Assembly (NCBI GenBank): GCA_023511625.1
Contig: JAIMBD010000011.1
Span: forward strand, 28,177-92,176
Length of the DNA: 64,000 nt
Reading direction: 5' to 3'
Source of the DNA: Bacillota bacterium
GTDB lineage: Bacteria; Bacillota; Sulfobacillia; Sulfobacillales; Sulfobacillaceae
The notes under the pieces are model-generated. The model was given only the letters and a program-made list of their open reading frames with translations. It was not told the origin of the DNA and did not search any database. Positions 45,228-56,645 of the stretch are shown piece by piece (positions within the stretch are counted from its first letter, which is position 1; each line of letters opens with the position of its first letter). Made by a program: the position numbers and the translations under genes.

Positions 45228-46430
45228 TTGAGCCGGGATTTCCTGTTCACCTCCGAATCGGTCACCGAAGGGCATCCCGACAAGATCGCGGATCAGATTT
45301 CCGACGCCATTCTCGATGAAATCCTGGCTCGCGACGCCACGGCTCGGGTTGCGGCGGAGACGCTCGTCACCACCGGGTTTGCCATGGTGGTCGGCGAGAT
45401 CTCCACCCAGTGCTATATCGACATCCCCCGCGTGGTCCGCGAAACCATCCGCCAAATCGGCTACGTGCGCGCGAAGATGGGGTTCGACGCCGACACGGTG
45501 GCCGTGCTGACCTCGATCGACGAGCAATCGCCTGACATCGCCCAGGGCGTCAACCGAGCCCTGGAAGCGCGTGACGGCGAGGCCGACGAATTCGAACAGC
45601 TAGGAGCCGGCGACCAAGGGATGGTGTTTGGCTTCGCTTGCAACGAGACACCAGAGTTGATGCCGCTCCCCATCTCCTTGGCCCACGCGCTGGCTCGGCG
45701 CTTGGCCGAGGTGCGCAAGCGCGGGGAGGTCCCCTTCCTGTGGCCCGATGGCAAGACCCAGGTCACGGTGCGGTACGAGGACGGAAAGCCGGTGGGAGTC
45801 GAGACGGTGTTGGTATCCACCCAGCACATGCCAGACGTCCGCGCCGAAGCGTTGCGCGAGGCGGTGGTGGAGACGGTCATCCGCCCGGTGCTGGGCGCGC
45901 GTTGGATGGGCCCGCGGACGCGGATCCTGGTCAACCCCACGGGGCGGTTCGTGATCGGCGGGCCGCACGGCGACTCGGGACTTACCGGGCGCAAGATCAT
46001 CGTCGACACCTACGGCGGCTACGCCCGCCATGGAGGGGGCGCCTTTTCGGGCAAAGACCCGACCAAGGTCGACCGCTCAGGTTCTTACGCCGCCCGCTGG
46101 GTAGCCAAGAACCTGGTGGCGGCGGGGCTGGCGGAACGCGCCGAGATCCAGATCAGTTACGCCATCGGGGTGGCCCGGCCTATCTCGGTCATGGTGGACA
46201 CCTTCGGCACGGGCAAGCTGCCCGACAGCAAACTGGCTCAGATGGTGCAAGAAGTCTTTGACCTACGCCCGCTGGCCATCATCCGCACCTTGAACCTGCA
46301 ACGCCCCATTTACCGTCCGACGGCCGCCTACGGCCACTTCGGGCGCCCTGACCTCGACCTACCTTGGGAGGCCCTGAACCGGGTGGAGGCCTTGAGGGAT
46401 GGGGTGGTGTTAAACCCGCGACTCTCCTGA
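45228..46430 (+). CDS. metK: S-adenosylmethionine synthetase
   Basis: 400 residues from TTG 45228, with GGGGGCGACGAGG upstream. Three-domain Met[21 protein letters not shown] (ATP/methionine site), [20 protein letters not shown], the metal loop [20 protein letters not shown] and [20 protein letters not shown]. It makes SAM from ATP and methionine. A SAM riboswitch would be common upstream in Bacillota, but I do not see one. A 155-residue gene of unknown function follows. Confidence 0.96.
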   Translation: MSRDFLFTSESVTEGHPDKIADQISDAILDEILARDATARVAAETLVTTGFAMVVGEISTQCYIDIPRVVRETIRQIGYVRAKMGFDADTVAVLTSIDEQSPDIAQGVNRALEARDGEADEFEQLGAGDQGMVFGFACNETPELMPLPISLAHALARRLAEVRKRGEVPFLWPDGKTQVTVRYEDGKPVGVETVLVSTQHMPDVRAEALREAVVETVIRPVLGARWMGPRTRILVNPTGRFVIGGPHGDSGLTGRKIIVDTYGGYARHGGGAFSGKDPTKVDRSGSYAARWVAKNLVAAGLAERAEIQISYAIGVARPISVMVDTFGTGKLPDSKLAQMVQEVFDLRPLAIIRTLNLQRPIYRPTAAYGHFGRPDLDLPWEALNRVEALRDGVVLNPRLS

Positions 46431-46511
46431 GGGCACTGAGAGCCGCCGAGCATCAAGCCTCTTTCTCCTCCGTATACATGGGACAGGGAGAAGGGAAGGA
46501 CTGGTGCCGCT

Positions 46512-46979
46512 GTGACCTGGCTGGGCGCGCTCTCGTTGGCTTTGGCGCTGTATGGCGTGATCGTCTTGCTCGAGTGGGTGTATGCCCGGCTCTTGGCCCG
46601 GCCTGAATGGGCTGCGCAAGCCGCCGGGTTAAGCATCGTCCTGCGCGCCACCGATGCCGAAGCCTGGGTGGAAGACGTGGTGCGCCGGATCGGGCGCCTG
46701 CTCCCGGGTGCTCCCGGTGAGCCCCCGGAATTTTTGCAGGTTCTCGTCAGCGAGGCCGACTCGACGGATCAAACCCTTCCTATTTTGGAACGCCTGTGCC
46801 GAGACTATCGTTTCCTCGGTTGGGTAGAACCGGGGCTCGAGCCGGCCGACGTCCTCGCCCAATGCCGCCACCGGGCGGTGCTGTGGTTGGAGGTTTCGCC
46901 ACGCACCTCGCCCACCGGCGTGGCGGCGATGGTGGAGGCGGTCCTGGGGGCTCTCCTGCGAAGCCGGGTGCAGGCGTAG
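46512..46979 (+). CDS. Hypothetical membrane-anchored protein
   Basis: 155 residues from GTG 46512. One N-terminal transmembrane helix (LGALSLALALYGVIVLLEWV) and a soluble part with SIVLRATDAEAWVEDVVRRI and EFLQVLVSEADSTDQTLPIL. The latter resembles the first strand and acidic stretch of a glycosyltransferase-like Rossmann fold, too short for an enzyme. Not recognised. It follows metK by 81 bases in the same direction. Confidence 0.6.
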   Translation: MTWLGALSLALALYGVIVLLEWVYARLLARPEWAAQAAGLSIVLRATDAEAWVEDVVRRIGRLLPGAPGEPPEFLQVLVSEADSTDQTLPILERLCRDYRFLGWVEPGLEPADVLAQCRHRAVLWLEVSPRTSPTGVAAMVEAVLGALLRSRVQA

Positions 46980-47031
46980 GAGGCACTCAGGGCTGGGTGC
47001 CGGGGACGACATCAAGGGACCTACACACAAG

Positions 47032-47092
47032 TTATCCCCACCCGCCGGCCTTGTGCCGCTTGTTATCAACAGAGTTATCCCCTCTATCCACA
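47032..47092 (+). other. Cluster of four DnaA-box-like 9-mers
   Basis: All on the plus strand: TTATCCCCA (47032), TTATCAACA (47063), TTATCCCCT (47075) and CTATCCACA (47084). Compared with TTATCCACA they have one, one, two and one mismatches. Boxes three and four touch. They lie in a gene-free region (46980-47342) that otherwise holds only the csp promoter. Confidence 0.6.
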
Positions 47093-47258
47093 GTCCGGCG
47101 GCGACCATCGTCGGGGGATAGCCTTCCCGAAGTCGAAAAGGCATGGCAATGGGGGAGTCCCTCAAAAAGAGACGGTTCCCCAGGGTGTCGAACCATGTAG
47201 GGGGCGGAGGCCCCCGACGCCTTCCGTCGCTGCCACCTGCGGACAAGGCGCGATCGAT

Positions 47259-47287
47259 TTGACTTTTCCGGCGGCGGGTGCTATAGT
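47259..47287 (+). promoter_or_regulatory. Strong promoter for the cold-shock gene
   Basis: TTGACT, 17-base spacer, TATAGT; both 5/6 matches. The leader of about 50 bases ends in AAAGGAG. Confidence 0.85.
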
Positions 47288-47342
47288 GAGCCGCACTTGC
47301 CCGCGAGTTCGCGAACGGGGAGCCAAGAAAGGAGTTTGCTCG

Positions 47343-47540
47343 ATGACAGGTCGTGTGAAGTGGTTTAGCGCCGAGAAGGGATACGGGTTTTTGGAGCGGG
47401 AGGACGGCGGCGACGTCTTTGTCCACTACAGCGCCATCCAAGGCGAGGGCTTTCGGACGCTCGCCGAGGGCGAGCGGGTGGCCTTTGACATCGTGAGCGG
47501 AGACCGAGGGCCGCAGGCAGCCAACGTGGTGCGGATCTGA
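47343..47540 (+). CDS. Cold-shock protein (CspA/B family)
   Basis: 65 residues; ATG 47343 follows AAAGGAG. OB-fold RNA chaperone with RNP1 KGYGFLE and RNP2 VFVHYSAI ([19 protein letters not shown]). Cytoplasmic single-strand RNA/DNA binding. It has its own promoter and terminator. Confidence 0.95.
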   Translation: MTGRVKWFSAEKGYGFLEREDGGDVFVHYSAIQGEGFRTLAEGERVAFDIVSGDRGPQAANVVRI

Positions 47541-47561
47541 GAGCGGCACCGCCAGAGTTTG

Positions 47562-47589
47562 AAGACCGGCCGACTGGCCGGTCTTTTTT
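47562..47589 (+). terminator. Terminator after the cold-shock gene
   Basis: AAGACCGGCC pairs with GGCCGGTCTT over GACT, followed by TTTT. Confidence 0.92.
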
Positions 47590-47615
47590 AGCCATCCGGC
47601 CCCCTGGCGCGCGAC

Positions 47616-47621
47616 TATAAT
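47616..47621 (+). promoter_or_regulatory. Perfect -10 element for hpf
   Basis: TATAAT, about 100 bases upstream of hpf. The -35 position reads CATCCG, a poor match, so another sigma factor or an activator may be involved. Confidence 0.5.
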
Positions 47622-47721
47622 GGTCTCTAGAAACGGAGAGGTAGGGCAGACCCTGCCCCTTCGGTACCGCCATCGCGCGGCCTCTCTCCGGGGGTCGTGC
47701 CGAGGCAAAGGAGCGATTGCC

Positions 47722-48240
47722 ATGGACGTCATCGTGCGCGGAAAGAACGTGGAAGTGACCGAGGCCCTGCGCGAGTACGCCGTTCGCAAACTCAACCGAC
47801 TGGCCAAGCATTTCGACCACCACCCGCTGACGGCGACGGTGGTTCTGGCGGTGGAAAAGGCGCGGCAAATCGTCGAGGTGACCATTCCTTTGGAGGGGGG
47901 CCGCATCCTGCGCGGCGAGGAGGCCACGGACGACATGTACGCCTCCATCGACTTGGTGGTGGACAAGCTGGATCGCCAGTTAGATCATTACAAGACGCGC
48001 TTGAAGCGGCGGCACGAGCCGGATAAGGTCACGGCGGCGCCGACGGCTCCCTTGACACCGTCCGCGCCGGTGGTGCGCCGGAAATCGTTCCCGGTCAAGC
48101 CGATGACCCTGGATGAGGCCATCTTGCAGATGGAGCTCTTGGGCCATGACTTCTTCGCCTTTCGAGATGCCGAGCGTGAGGCCATCAGCATCCTCTACCG
48201 CCGCCGGGATGGTAATCTGGGCCTTTTGGAACCCAGGTAG
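47722..48240 (+). CDS. hpf: Ribosome hibernation promoting factor (long form)
   Basis: 172 residues; ATG 47722 follows AAAGGAG. N-terminal S30AE domain (MDVIVRGKNVEVTEALREYA and DDMYASIDLVVDKLDRQLDH), a linker, and the C-terminal dimerisation domain (FPVKPMTLDEAILQMELLGH and AISILYRRRDGNLGLLEP). The long form joins two 70S ribosomes into a 100S dimer in starved cells. secA lies downstream as in Bacillus, but two unrelated genes are inserted between. Confidence 0.95.
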   Translation: MDVIVRGKNVEVTEALREYAVRKLNRLAKHFDHHPLTATVVLAVEKARQIVEVTIPLEGGRILRGEEATDDMYASIDLVVDKLDRQLDHYKTRLKRRHEPDKVTAAPTAPLTPSAPVVRRKSFPVKPMTLDEAILQMELLGHDFFAFRDAEREAISILYRRRDGNLGLLEPR

Positions 48241-48249
48241 CAAACGGCA

Positions 48250-48278
48250 GCCGGGGAAAATTTTCCCCGGCAAATTTT
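48250..48278 (+). terminator. Palindromic terminator after hpf
   Basis: GCCGGGGAAAATTTTCCCCGGC is a perfect 11-bp inverted repeat followed by AAATTTTG; it could work in both directions. Confidence 0.75.
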
Positions 48279-48321
48279 GTTGATGGCAGGAATTTTAGCA
48301 AATCACGTCGAAGGTGTCGGC

Positions 48322-48936
48322 ATGACCGACCAAGCCGTACAAGAGGATGTGTGGGCGCAATACGCCCAGGTCTTGCGACGGATGCCCGGCGTACGGTGGG
48401 TTCAGATTGGAGCCGGCGCCGGGGGGAGGCCGTTGGTACAGGTGGTGGCCGATCCGCACCCCCAACCGGGACGGTTTGTGCGGGAAATCGTCTCCGCCCT
48501 ACGGACCAGTGGATGGGCAGACGTGACGCCTGAAATGATTTCGGTGGCGCATGTCCCGGTCTTTCCAGAATCCGAACCCGATGCGCACAGGCCGCAGTTG
48601 ATGGGATACGGCATCAGCCAAGGACCGGATGGGGTGCGGGCGGAGTGTCGCCTCGGCTGGCGGGGACAAACCCTCCGCGGGGAAGCCCGCGGAGCGTGCC
48701 CGTTGGAAGCCATGGCCGAAGCGGCCGTGATGGCTTTGAACCAAGGGCGGGGCGCAGCGCTTCGCCAGCGCCTGCAAGGCGTGGCTACGGTGCGCGTGGG
48801 GGGCGCGGAGGTGGTAGTGGTCACGGTGGGAGTCGGCGCCGACCAGGTATCGAGCGGCAGCGCGGTGTTGGAGGGATCGCCGGAAGAGGCGGCGGTCCGA
48901 GCCGTGTTGGCGGTGGGGTGGGACGGGTCCCACTGA
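48322..48936 (+). CDS. Hypothetical protein with two alpha/beta-like halves
   Basis: 204 residues; ATG 48322 is preceded by GAAGGTG. The N-terminal part (YAQVLRRMPGVRWVQIGAGA, then GRFVREIVSALRTSG) and the C-terminal part (TLRGEARGACPLEAMAEAAV, then EVVVVTVGVGADQ and EEAAVRAVLAVGW) look like two strand-helix units. The C-terminal pattern recalls an uncharacterised domain that I have seen in actinobacterial and Bacillota proteins, but I cannot name it. No signal peptide or membrane helix. Confidence 0.65.
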   Translation: MTDQAVQEDVWAQYAQVLRRMPGVRWVQIGAGAGGRPLVQVVADPHPQPGRFVREIVSALRTSGWADVTPEMISVAHVPVFPESEPDAHRPQLMGYGISQGPDGVRAECRLGWRGQTLRGEARGACPLEAMAEAAVMALNQGRGAALRQRLQGVATVRVGGAEVVVVTVGVGADQVSSGSAVLEGSPEEAAVRAVLAVGWDGSH

Positions 48937-49042
48937 AGGACGCAAAAGTTTAGACCGTCGCGACCGGAACCCGAGCGGAAACCCGAGTCGCAGCGCTTAG
49001 CGAAAGCTGCCTCGAGGCAATCGAACAAGGAAGATTGCCCGC

Positions 49043-49117
49043 ATGAAGGGACTCCGGGCGCTGTTGAGCGGCCTGGTTGACGTCATCGTCACCGGCACCG
49101 GCTGGTATCTCGAGTAA
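49043..49117 (+). CDS. Possible 24-residue peptide gene
   Basis: ATG 49043 to TAA 49117 encodes MKGLRALLSGLVDVIVTGTG plus WYLE: an amphipathic, possibly membrane-active peptide. AAGGAAG lies about ten bases upstream, inside the loop of a hairpin (GGCAATC/GATTGCC, 49016-49039). It stands alone in the 385-base gap (48937-49321) between an unknown gene and the HD-GYP gene. It may be a leader peptide or chance; nothing else in this gap was recognised. Confidence 0.35.
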   Translation: MKGLRALLSGLVDVIVTGTGWYLE

Positions 49118-49321
49118 GGACCTCGAGGGAAGACCATGACCTGTTATCTTGGCGAAAGCCGGCGCGGCGGTCTTTATTCTTTAGGGATGTATGGAACTAC
49201 AACTCGTGCGCCGGGCCCACACCGCAAGGTTGCACCCGGAGGGGTCGCGCGCCGGTGAGACCCGGCCCCGGTCGTCGCGCCCGCTGCCGTCAGCGTTCGG
49301 CCTTGGGAGGAGGCGAGAGGC

Positions 49322-50638
49322 TTGCACATCGACCGACAGCTGTACCCCAAGCCCCTGGTTGGGTACATGGTGGTCATCGATGTCTTGGCTGCGGTGGTGC
49401 TGTGGCGGTTCCACCCCGACTGGTCGGTGACCTTTCCCACGTTGGCCGTATTTTATGTAGCGGTGATGGTCTCTAGCCTGTATCCCGTGGTCAGCCTGCG
49501 CGGCAATATGGCCGTGGCGGTCAGCCTGCCGGTCATCTTCTCGGCCGGTATCATCCTCGGGCCGGGGGCCGGGGCGTGGCTTGGCTGCGTCGGTTCGCCC
49601 ACCATCCGGGAGCTGACCGGCAAGGTGAAGTGGCCGTCGGTGGTGTTCAACCGGGCCCAGTATACCCTTCTGGGCTGGGTGTCAGGGGAGCTGTTTCACC
49701 TCTTGGGGGGATCGCCGGCCCATCTGTCGCTGGCGGCGGTGAGTCTCCCGTTGGCGGTATCGGCCGGTGCGGTCTTCTTCCTCAATATGGGCCTGGTGGT
49801 GGTGGCGCTGGCCCTGCGCCAACGGCGCTCGGTATTTGAGATGTGGCGGGTGCACATGTCTTGGGGCACCGTCAACTACTTGGTCATGTTGCCCATGGGG
49901 TATATCATGGCGACCATCTACCGGTGGGCCGGCGCTTGGCCAGAACTGATCTTCCTGGTGCCCTTGGCCCAAAGCCGTTGGATCTTCAGTCTCTTGGTGG
50001 AGGCGCGCCGAGCCTACCGGCGAGGCGTGCAGGTGCTGTTGGCGGCACTGGACGCCAAGGACCCCTACACCTACTCGCATTCCGTGCGCGTCGGGCGGTA
50101 TGCGGAGCTTTTGGCGCGATACATGGGTTTGCCGGAGGATCGGGTGGAGGCCGTGGGCGATGCGGGGCGCTTGCACGACGTAGGCAAGCTGGCCACTCCC
50201 GACCGCATCCTGCTCAAGGCCGACCGGTTAGGGGGTGCCGAGCGGCGCGTGATGCGGTTGCATCCCGTGGCAGGGGAGACGCTCTTGGCTCAGGTGGGGC
50301 TTTTGGGCTGCGCGCGCGATTGGGTGCTGCACCACCACGAGCGGTGGGACGGCACTGGGTACCCGGCGCGCCAGATGGGATGCGAAGTGGCCTTGGAGAC
50401 GCGCATCATCATGGTGGTGGACGCTTACGACGCCATGACCTCGGACCGCCCCTATCGTTCGGCGATGACCCACGAGCAGGCGTTGGCGGAGCTGCAACGC
50501 GTGGCGGGCACCCAACTGGATCCGGAAGTGGTGCGCCACTTTATCGCGTTGACCGAAACCGTCGACCTTGAGGCCTGGGCTAGGCCTGGAAAGGGATGGC
50601 AGCACACGCCCCTCATCTCGGGGGAAGCCTCGGGTTAA
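49322..50638 (+). CDS. Membrane HD-GYP domain protein
   Basis: 438 residues from TTG 49322 behind GGGAGGAGG. About seven N-terminal membrane helices (to about residue 220) form a MASE-like sensor. The HD-GYP domain follows with the metal pair His285-Asp286 (RLHDVGKLATPDRIL), HHHERWDGTGYP (GYP at 346-348) and VDAYDAMTSDRPYR. Such proteins hydrolyse cyclic di-GMP or, in some groups, related dinucleotides. No GGDEF cyclase gene is in the window. Confidence 0.85.
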   Translation: MHIDRQLYPKPLVGYMVVIDVLAAVVLWRFHPDWSVTFPTLAVFYVAVMVSSLYPVVSLRGNMAVAVSLPVIFSAGIILGPGAGAWLGCVGSPTIRELTGKVKWPSVVFNRAQYTLLGWVSGELFHLLGGSPAHLSLAAVSLPLAVSAGAVFFLNMGLVVVALALRQRRSVFEMWRVHMSWGTVNYLVMLPMGYIMATIYRWAGAWPELIFLVPLAQSRWIFSLLVEARRAYRRGVQVLLAALDAKDPYTYSHSVRVGRYAELLARYMGLPEDRVEAVGDAGRLHDVGKLATPDRILLKADRLGGAERRVMRLHPVAGETLLAQVGLLGCARDWVLHHHERWDGTGYPARQMGCEVALETRIIMVVDAYDAMTSDRPYRSAMTHEQALAELQRVAGTQLDPEVVRHFIALTETVDLEAWARPGKGWQHTPLISGEASG

Positions 50639-50668
50639 CCAATTTCTGGGAAATCCGGGCGTGGCCGG

Positions 50669-50697
50669 TTGAAGGCAAGGCCAGGGCGTGCTAAAAT
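50669..50697 (+). promoter_or_regulatory. Sigma-A-type promoter for secA
   Basis: TTGAAG, 17-base spacer, TAAAAT. secA starts about 73 bases downstream. Confidence 0.75.
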
Positions 50698-50716
50698 TTT
50701 AGAACAGGTTTTTGGG

Positions 50717-50741
50717 AAAGGAACCGGAAGAGGTTCCTTTT
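50717..50741 (+). terminator. Hairpin with T-tail in the secA leader
   Basis: AAAGGAACC pairs with GGTTCCTTT over GGAAGA, with one more T. It lies after the candidate secA promoter, so it may be an attenuator rather than the end of the HD-GYP transcript; it can serve as the latter too. Confidence 0.55.
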
Positions 50742-50769
50742 GCGTGTTTGATTGGAGGGCGTCGCCGAG

Positions 50770-53307
<2,538 letters not shown>

Positions 53308-53325
53308 GACGGTGAGGGAGTCGAC

Positions 53326-54457
53326 ATGATCTGGGAAGACGTGGATGGATTGGCTCGGGAACTCGATGCCTTGATCGAGCGCGTAAGGGGGTCTCTTTGA
53401 CCCCGAGGCGCGCAGGGAGACGGCCAAACCCATTGAGGAGGCCATGGCTGAGCCCGATTTTTGGGAACGCCCGGCCGAGGCGGCGCGACTGACCAAGCGG
53501 CTGCGCTGGATCTTGGACCCCATCGAGCGCTACGAGCGGCTGGTGGCGGCCGTTCGGGAATGGCAGGACCTCAATCGGTTGGCGGCCCAAGAGGGAGACC
53601 TTGACCTCGTGCCAGAACAGTGGCGGGAGGGGCAGCGCCTTTTGGGCGAGTTGCGCGACCTGGAGTTGGAGTTGTGGTTGCGGGGGCCCTACGACCACGA
53701 GGACGCCATCCTGACCTTGCATGCCGGAGCCGGCGGGACCGAGGCCCAGGACTGGGTGGCCATGCTGTTGCGGATGTACCTGCGTTGGGCCGAACGGCGC
53801 GGATTTCGCGCCGAGGTCATCGACCAATTGGCCGGAGAGGAGGCGGGGCTGAAAAGCGTCTCGGTGGAGGTGCGCGGGGAGCACGTCTATGGGTTTCTCC
53901 GCTCAGAGCGCGGCGTGCACCGCCTGGTGCGCATCTCGCCGTTTGACGCCTCGGGCCGCCGCCACACCTCCTTTGCATCGGTTGAGGTCATTCCCGACCT
54001 GGAGGCGGACGATACCATCGAGATCCGGCCCGAGGAGTTGCGTATCGACACCTTCCGCGCCTCTGGGGCAGGCGGTCAGCACATCAATAAGACGGAGTCC
54101 GCCGTGCGCATCACCCACCTGCCCACCGGCATCGTGGTGACCTGCCAGTCCGAGCGCTCGCAGCACGCCAACCGGGAAACGGCGATGAAGATCTTGCGCG
54201 GCAAGTTGGCCGAGCTCAAACAGCGCGAGTGGGAGCAGCAGATGGCGGCCATCCGGGGGGTCCAGGCAGAGATCGGGTGGGGGTCGCAGATTCGGTCGTA
54301 CGTCTTTCAGCCGTACACCATCGTGCGCGACCACCGCACCCGCTACGAGACGGCCAACGTGCAGGCGGTGATGGACGGCGAGATCGATGGGTTCATCGAG
54401 GCCTACCTGCAGGCAGAGGCCAGGGGGGCCCTCATCAGCGAGGAACCGGTGGAATGA
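53326..54457 (+). CDS. prfB: Peptide chain release factor 2 with programmed +1 frameshift
   Basis: The frame opens at ATG 53326 and meets an in-frame TGA after 24 codons (53398-53400). The site reads AAGGGGG TCT CTT TGAC, the same design as the E. coli prfB autoregulation site. Shifting +1 at CTT continues into DPEARRETAKPIEEAM and the RF2 body, giving 376 residues in all. The RF2 selector SPF is in RISPFDASGRRHTSF and GGQ is at about 249-251. RF2 reads UGA and UAA; when it is scarce, ribosomes stall at TGA and shift, making more RF2. Joined segments: 53326-53397 and 53399-54457. Confidence 0.95.
53385..53401 (+). promoter_or_regulatory. Programmed +1 frameshift signal of prfB
   Basis: Internal Shine-Dalgarno AAGGGGG, three-base spacer TCT, slippery CTT and stop TGAC. 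The spacing is identical to the known bacterial RF2 site. Confidence 0.95.
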
Positions 54458-55125
54458 GCGGACTCGTGCGTCTGGTGGCTGCGCTGGCGGTGTTGGCGGC
54501 AGTGGCCCAGTGGGCCGGGCCGCAGTGGTTGGCGGCTGCCGTGGCCCAAGCCTTGGCTTCGGAGAACGCGGGATACCGCCCGGCGGTGGCCATCACCGCC
54601 GTTCCTTTCTGGATGCTGCTGTACGGCCACTTTCAGACCGTGGTCGTCGACGCGGCGCCGTTGGTGGTGGACCAATTCCGCGTCCGGCGTGCCCTGTTGG
54701 TCTGGCAGGACGGGACGGTATCGGTCCCCGCGTTGCTGGAACACCGCCTGGTCGTGCAGAGCCCCGGACACATCACGGTCCGCTTGACGGTTTCGGATCA
54801 GGATCTGAGCCGTTTTTTGCAGGCCAATGCCCCCCTCAAAAACCCCGAGGTCCACATCGAGCCCGGCGGCGTAAACCTCGCGGCCACTGTGGCCCTCAAG
54901 GGCATGGTGGTGCCACTGGACTTAACCGGGCAACTCAGACTGGCGCCGGACGGCGAGGCGGTGTGGTTTTTGCCGGCCCAAGTCGACGGGATCCCCTTGC
55001 CGGTGCCGACGGCTCTGACCGTCTTCGACCTTCATCGGCTGCATCCGTGGGTGCCGATGCGTCTGGCCCAACTGACCTTAGGCCCAGGGCAGCTTGAGCT
55101 GACTGCCGTGTCGACGGCGGGATGA
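54454..55125 (+). CDS. DUF2993/LmeA-like protein
   Basis: 223 residues; ATG 54454 overlaps the prfB stop (ATGA). An N-terminal hydrophobic segment (LVRLVAALAVLAAVAQWAG) serves as signal or anchor. The rest is beta-rich with repeating patterns (HITVRLTVSDQDLSRFLQAN, GGVNLAATVALKGMVVPLDL), matching DUF2993, which includes mycobacterial LmeA. Probably an exported lipid-binding or envelope protein. The exact role is unknown. Confidence 0.7.
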   Translation: MSGLVRLVAALAVLAAVAQWAGPQWLAAAVAQALASENAGYRPAVAITAVPFWMLLYGHFQTVVVDAAPLVVDQFRVRRALLVWQDGTVSVPALLEHRLVVQSPGHITVRLTVSDQDLSRFLQANAPLKNPEVHIEPGGVNLAATVALKGMVVPLDLTGQLRLAPDGEAVWFLPAQVDGIPLPVPTALTVFDLHRLHPWVPMRLAQLTLGPGQLELTAVSTAG

Positions 55126-55138
55126 TCGGAGGCCGGCA

Positions 55139-55996
55139 ATGATCGCGCTCAAGATGCGTCCGGCGTGGACGGAATACGTCCTCATTGCCATGGGAACGGC
55201 GCTCACAGCCACCGGCATCAACGCCCTGTACGCGCCCAACCAGATTTCGGACGGGGGCGTGGCAGGCGTCGGGATCATCCTCTTTTATACGCTGCACTGG
55301 CCGATATGGGCGGTGTTGTTGGGGGTCAACCTGCCGCTCTTGTGGCTGTCGCATCGGCTGTGGGGTGGGCGCGTAGGCGCCCGTACCCTTTTCGGCACCG
55401 TGATGCTGTCGGTGTGGGTGGCGGTCTTGCGCTGGCCGCCGTGGACGCATGTCATCCTTCTGGCTACGGTCTACGGGGGAATCTTGTCTGGGGTGGGGCT
55501 GGGTCTGGTCTTCCGCGCGCGTGGGACCACCGGCGGGACTGACGTGGTGGCGCGCTTTCTAACCCATCTCTTGCCGGTCAGCATGGGTCAGGCCATGCTG
55601 GCCGTGGATTTTTTCATCATCAGCGCCTTCGGGGTGGTATTCCGCAACCCCTCGTTGGCGATGTATTCGCTCATCGCGCTGTTTATCTCCAGTCAAGCCA
55701 TCGACTTGGTGCAAGAAGGCTCGGGGTTCGCCCGCGCCTTTACCATCATCACGGCCGAGCCGGATCGTCTCACCGAGGCCATTCTGCGCGAGGTGGGGCG
55801 CGGGGTTACGCGTCTTTGCGGCGTGGGAGGATACACCGGGGACCCGCGCGCGGTGCTCTTGGTGGTGGTGTCGCGTTCGGAGGTGACGCGGCTGAAGGAG
55901 CTGATCTACTCGCTGGACCCGAAGGCTTTCGTGGTTGTGGGCACCGTGCACGAGGTCGTCGGCGAAGGGTTCCGCAAGCCGCCGATCGAAGAGTAA
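55139..55996 (+). CDS. YitT-family membrane protein (DUF161/DUF2179)
   Basis: 285 residues; ATG 55139. Five to six membrane helices (ATGINALYAPNQISDGGVAG, GLVFRARGTTGGTDVVARFL) precede a C-terminal DUF2179 cytoplasmic domain (RGVTRLCGVGGYTGDPRAVL, LIYSLDPKAFVVVGTVHEVV). Close to Bacillus YvjA, which also follows prfB. Transport substrate unknown. Confidence 0.9.
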   Translation: MIALKMRPAWTEYVLIAMGTALTATGINALYAPNQISDGGVAGVGIILFYTLHWPIWAVLLGVNLPLLWLSHRLWGGRVGARTLFGTVMLSVWVAVLRWPPWTHVILLATVYGGILSGVGLGLVFRARGTTGGTDVVARFLTHLLPVSMGQAMLAVDFFIISAFGVVFRNPSLAMYSLIALFISSQAIDLVQEGSGFARAFTIITAEPDRLTEAILREVGRGVTRLCGVGGYTGDPRAVLLVVVSRSEVTRLKELIYSLDPKAFVVVGTVHEVVGEGFRKPPIEE

Positions 55997-56085
55997 GATT
56001 GGGACCTCCGGACAACATGTGGCAGCGGGCGCAGCGAGCGTCCGGGCGCGCATCGGCGCCGTCGCAGACCCTCGCGCAGATACGG

Positions 56086-56091
56086 TACAAT
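56086..56091 (+). promoter_or_regulatory. Candidate -10 element for the CBS-domain gene
   Basis: TACAAT about 65 bases before the start codon; the -35 position (TCGCAG, 18-base spacer) matches only weakly. Confidence 0.4.
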
Positions 56092-56153
56092 AACGGCGCC
56101 GACGGGGATTCCTTCAAGCGGATTTTGGTCCGGGACAGGAAGAAAGGGACGTC

Positions 56154-56645
56154 ATGTACGCCAGAGAACTCATGACCAGAGATGTGATCGCGGTGCCGGT
56201 CAGCGCCACAGTGGCCGATGTGGTGGAGCTCTTGCGCCGTCACACCATCAGCGGGTTGCCGGTGGTAGACGGCGACCGGTTGGTGGGTGTCATCACCGGC
56301 GGCGACGTCCTGCGGGCGGTGCAACAGAAAGCCACCAAAATTTACCACTCCCTGCTCGGACCGACGCACGTGGTCATCGACGAACGGGTATGGCGGGAGG
56401 ATCGGCATGCCCTCTTGGCGTTACCGGTGGTGCGGATGATGAGTCGGGGGGCTGTTACCGTCTCCCCGGAGACGCCGGTGGGCGAGATCGCCGACCGCAT
56501 GTTGAGCCAGAACGTCCGGCGGGTATTTGTGGTGGAAGGGGGACGGTTGCTCGGCGTCATTACGCGCAACGACATCGTGCGCTGGCTTATTACCGGCATC
56601 GACCGCTCGCAGGGCGGCGCCTTTGGCGGGGCTGGGGGGTCTTAA
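56154..56645 (+). CDS. Two-CBS-domain protein
   Basis: 163 residues; ATG 56154. A pair of CBS motifs makes one Bateman module: MYARELMTRDVIAVPVSATV with GLPVVDGDRLVGVITGGDVL, and MMSRGAVTVSPETPVGEIAD with RVFVVEGGRLLGVITRNDIV. A 35-residue insert lies between them. It probably senses adenine nucleotides or SAM and regulates a partner by contact. No output domain. Its TAA stop shares the palindrome TTAA with the convergent hydrolase gene. Confidence 0.88.
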   Translation: MYARELMTRDVIAVPVSATVADVVELLRRHTISGLPVVDGDRLVGVITGGDVLRAVQQKATKIYHSLLGPTHVVIDERVWREDRHALLALPVVRMMSRGAVTVSPETPVGEIADRMLSQNVRRVFVVEGGRLLGVITRNDIVRWLITGIDRSQGGAFGGAGGS

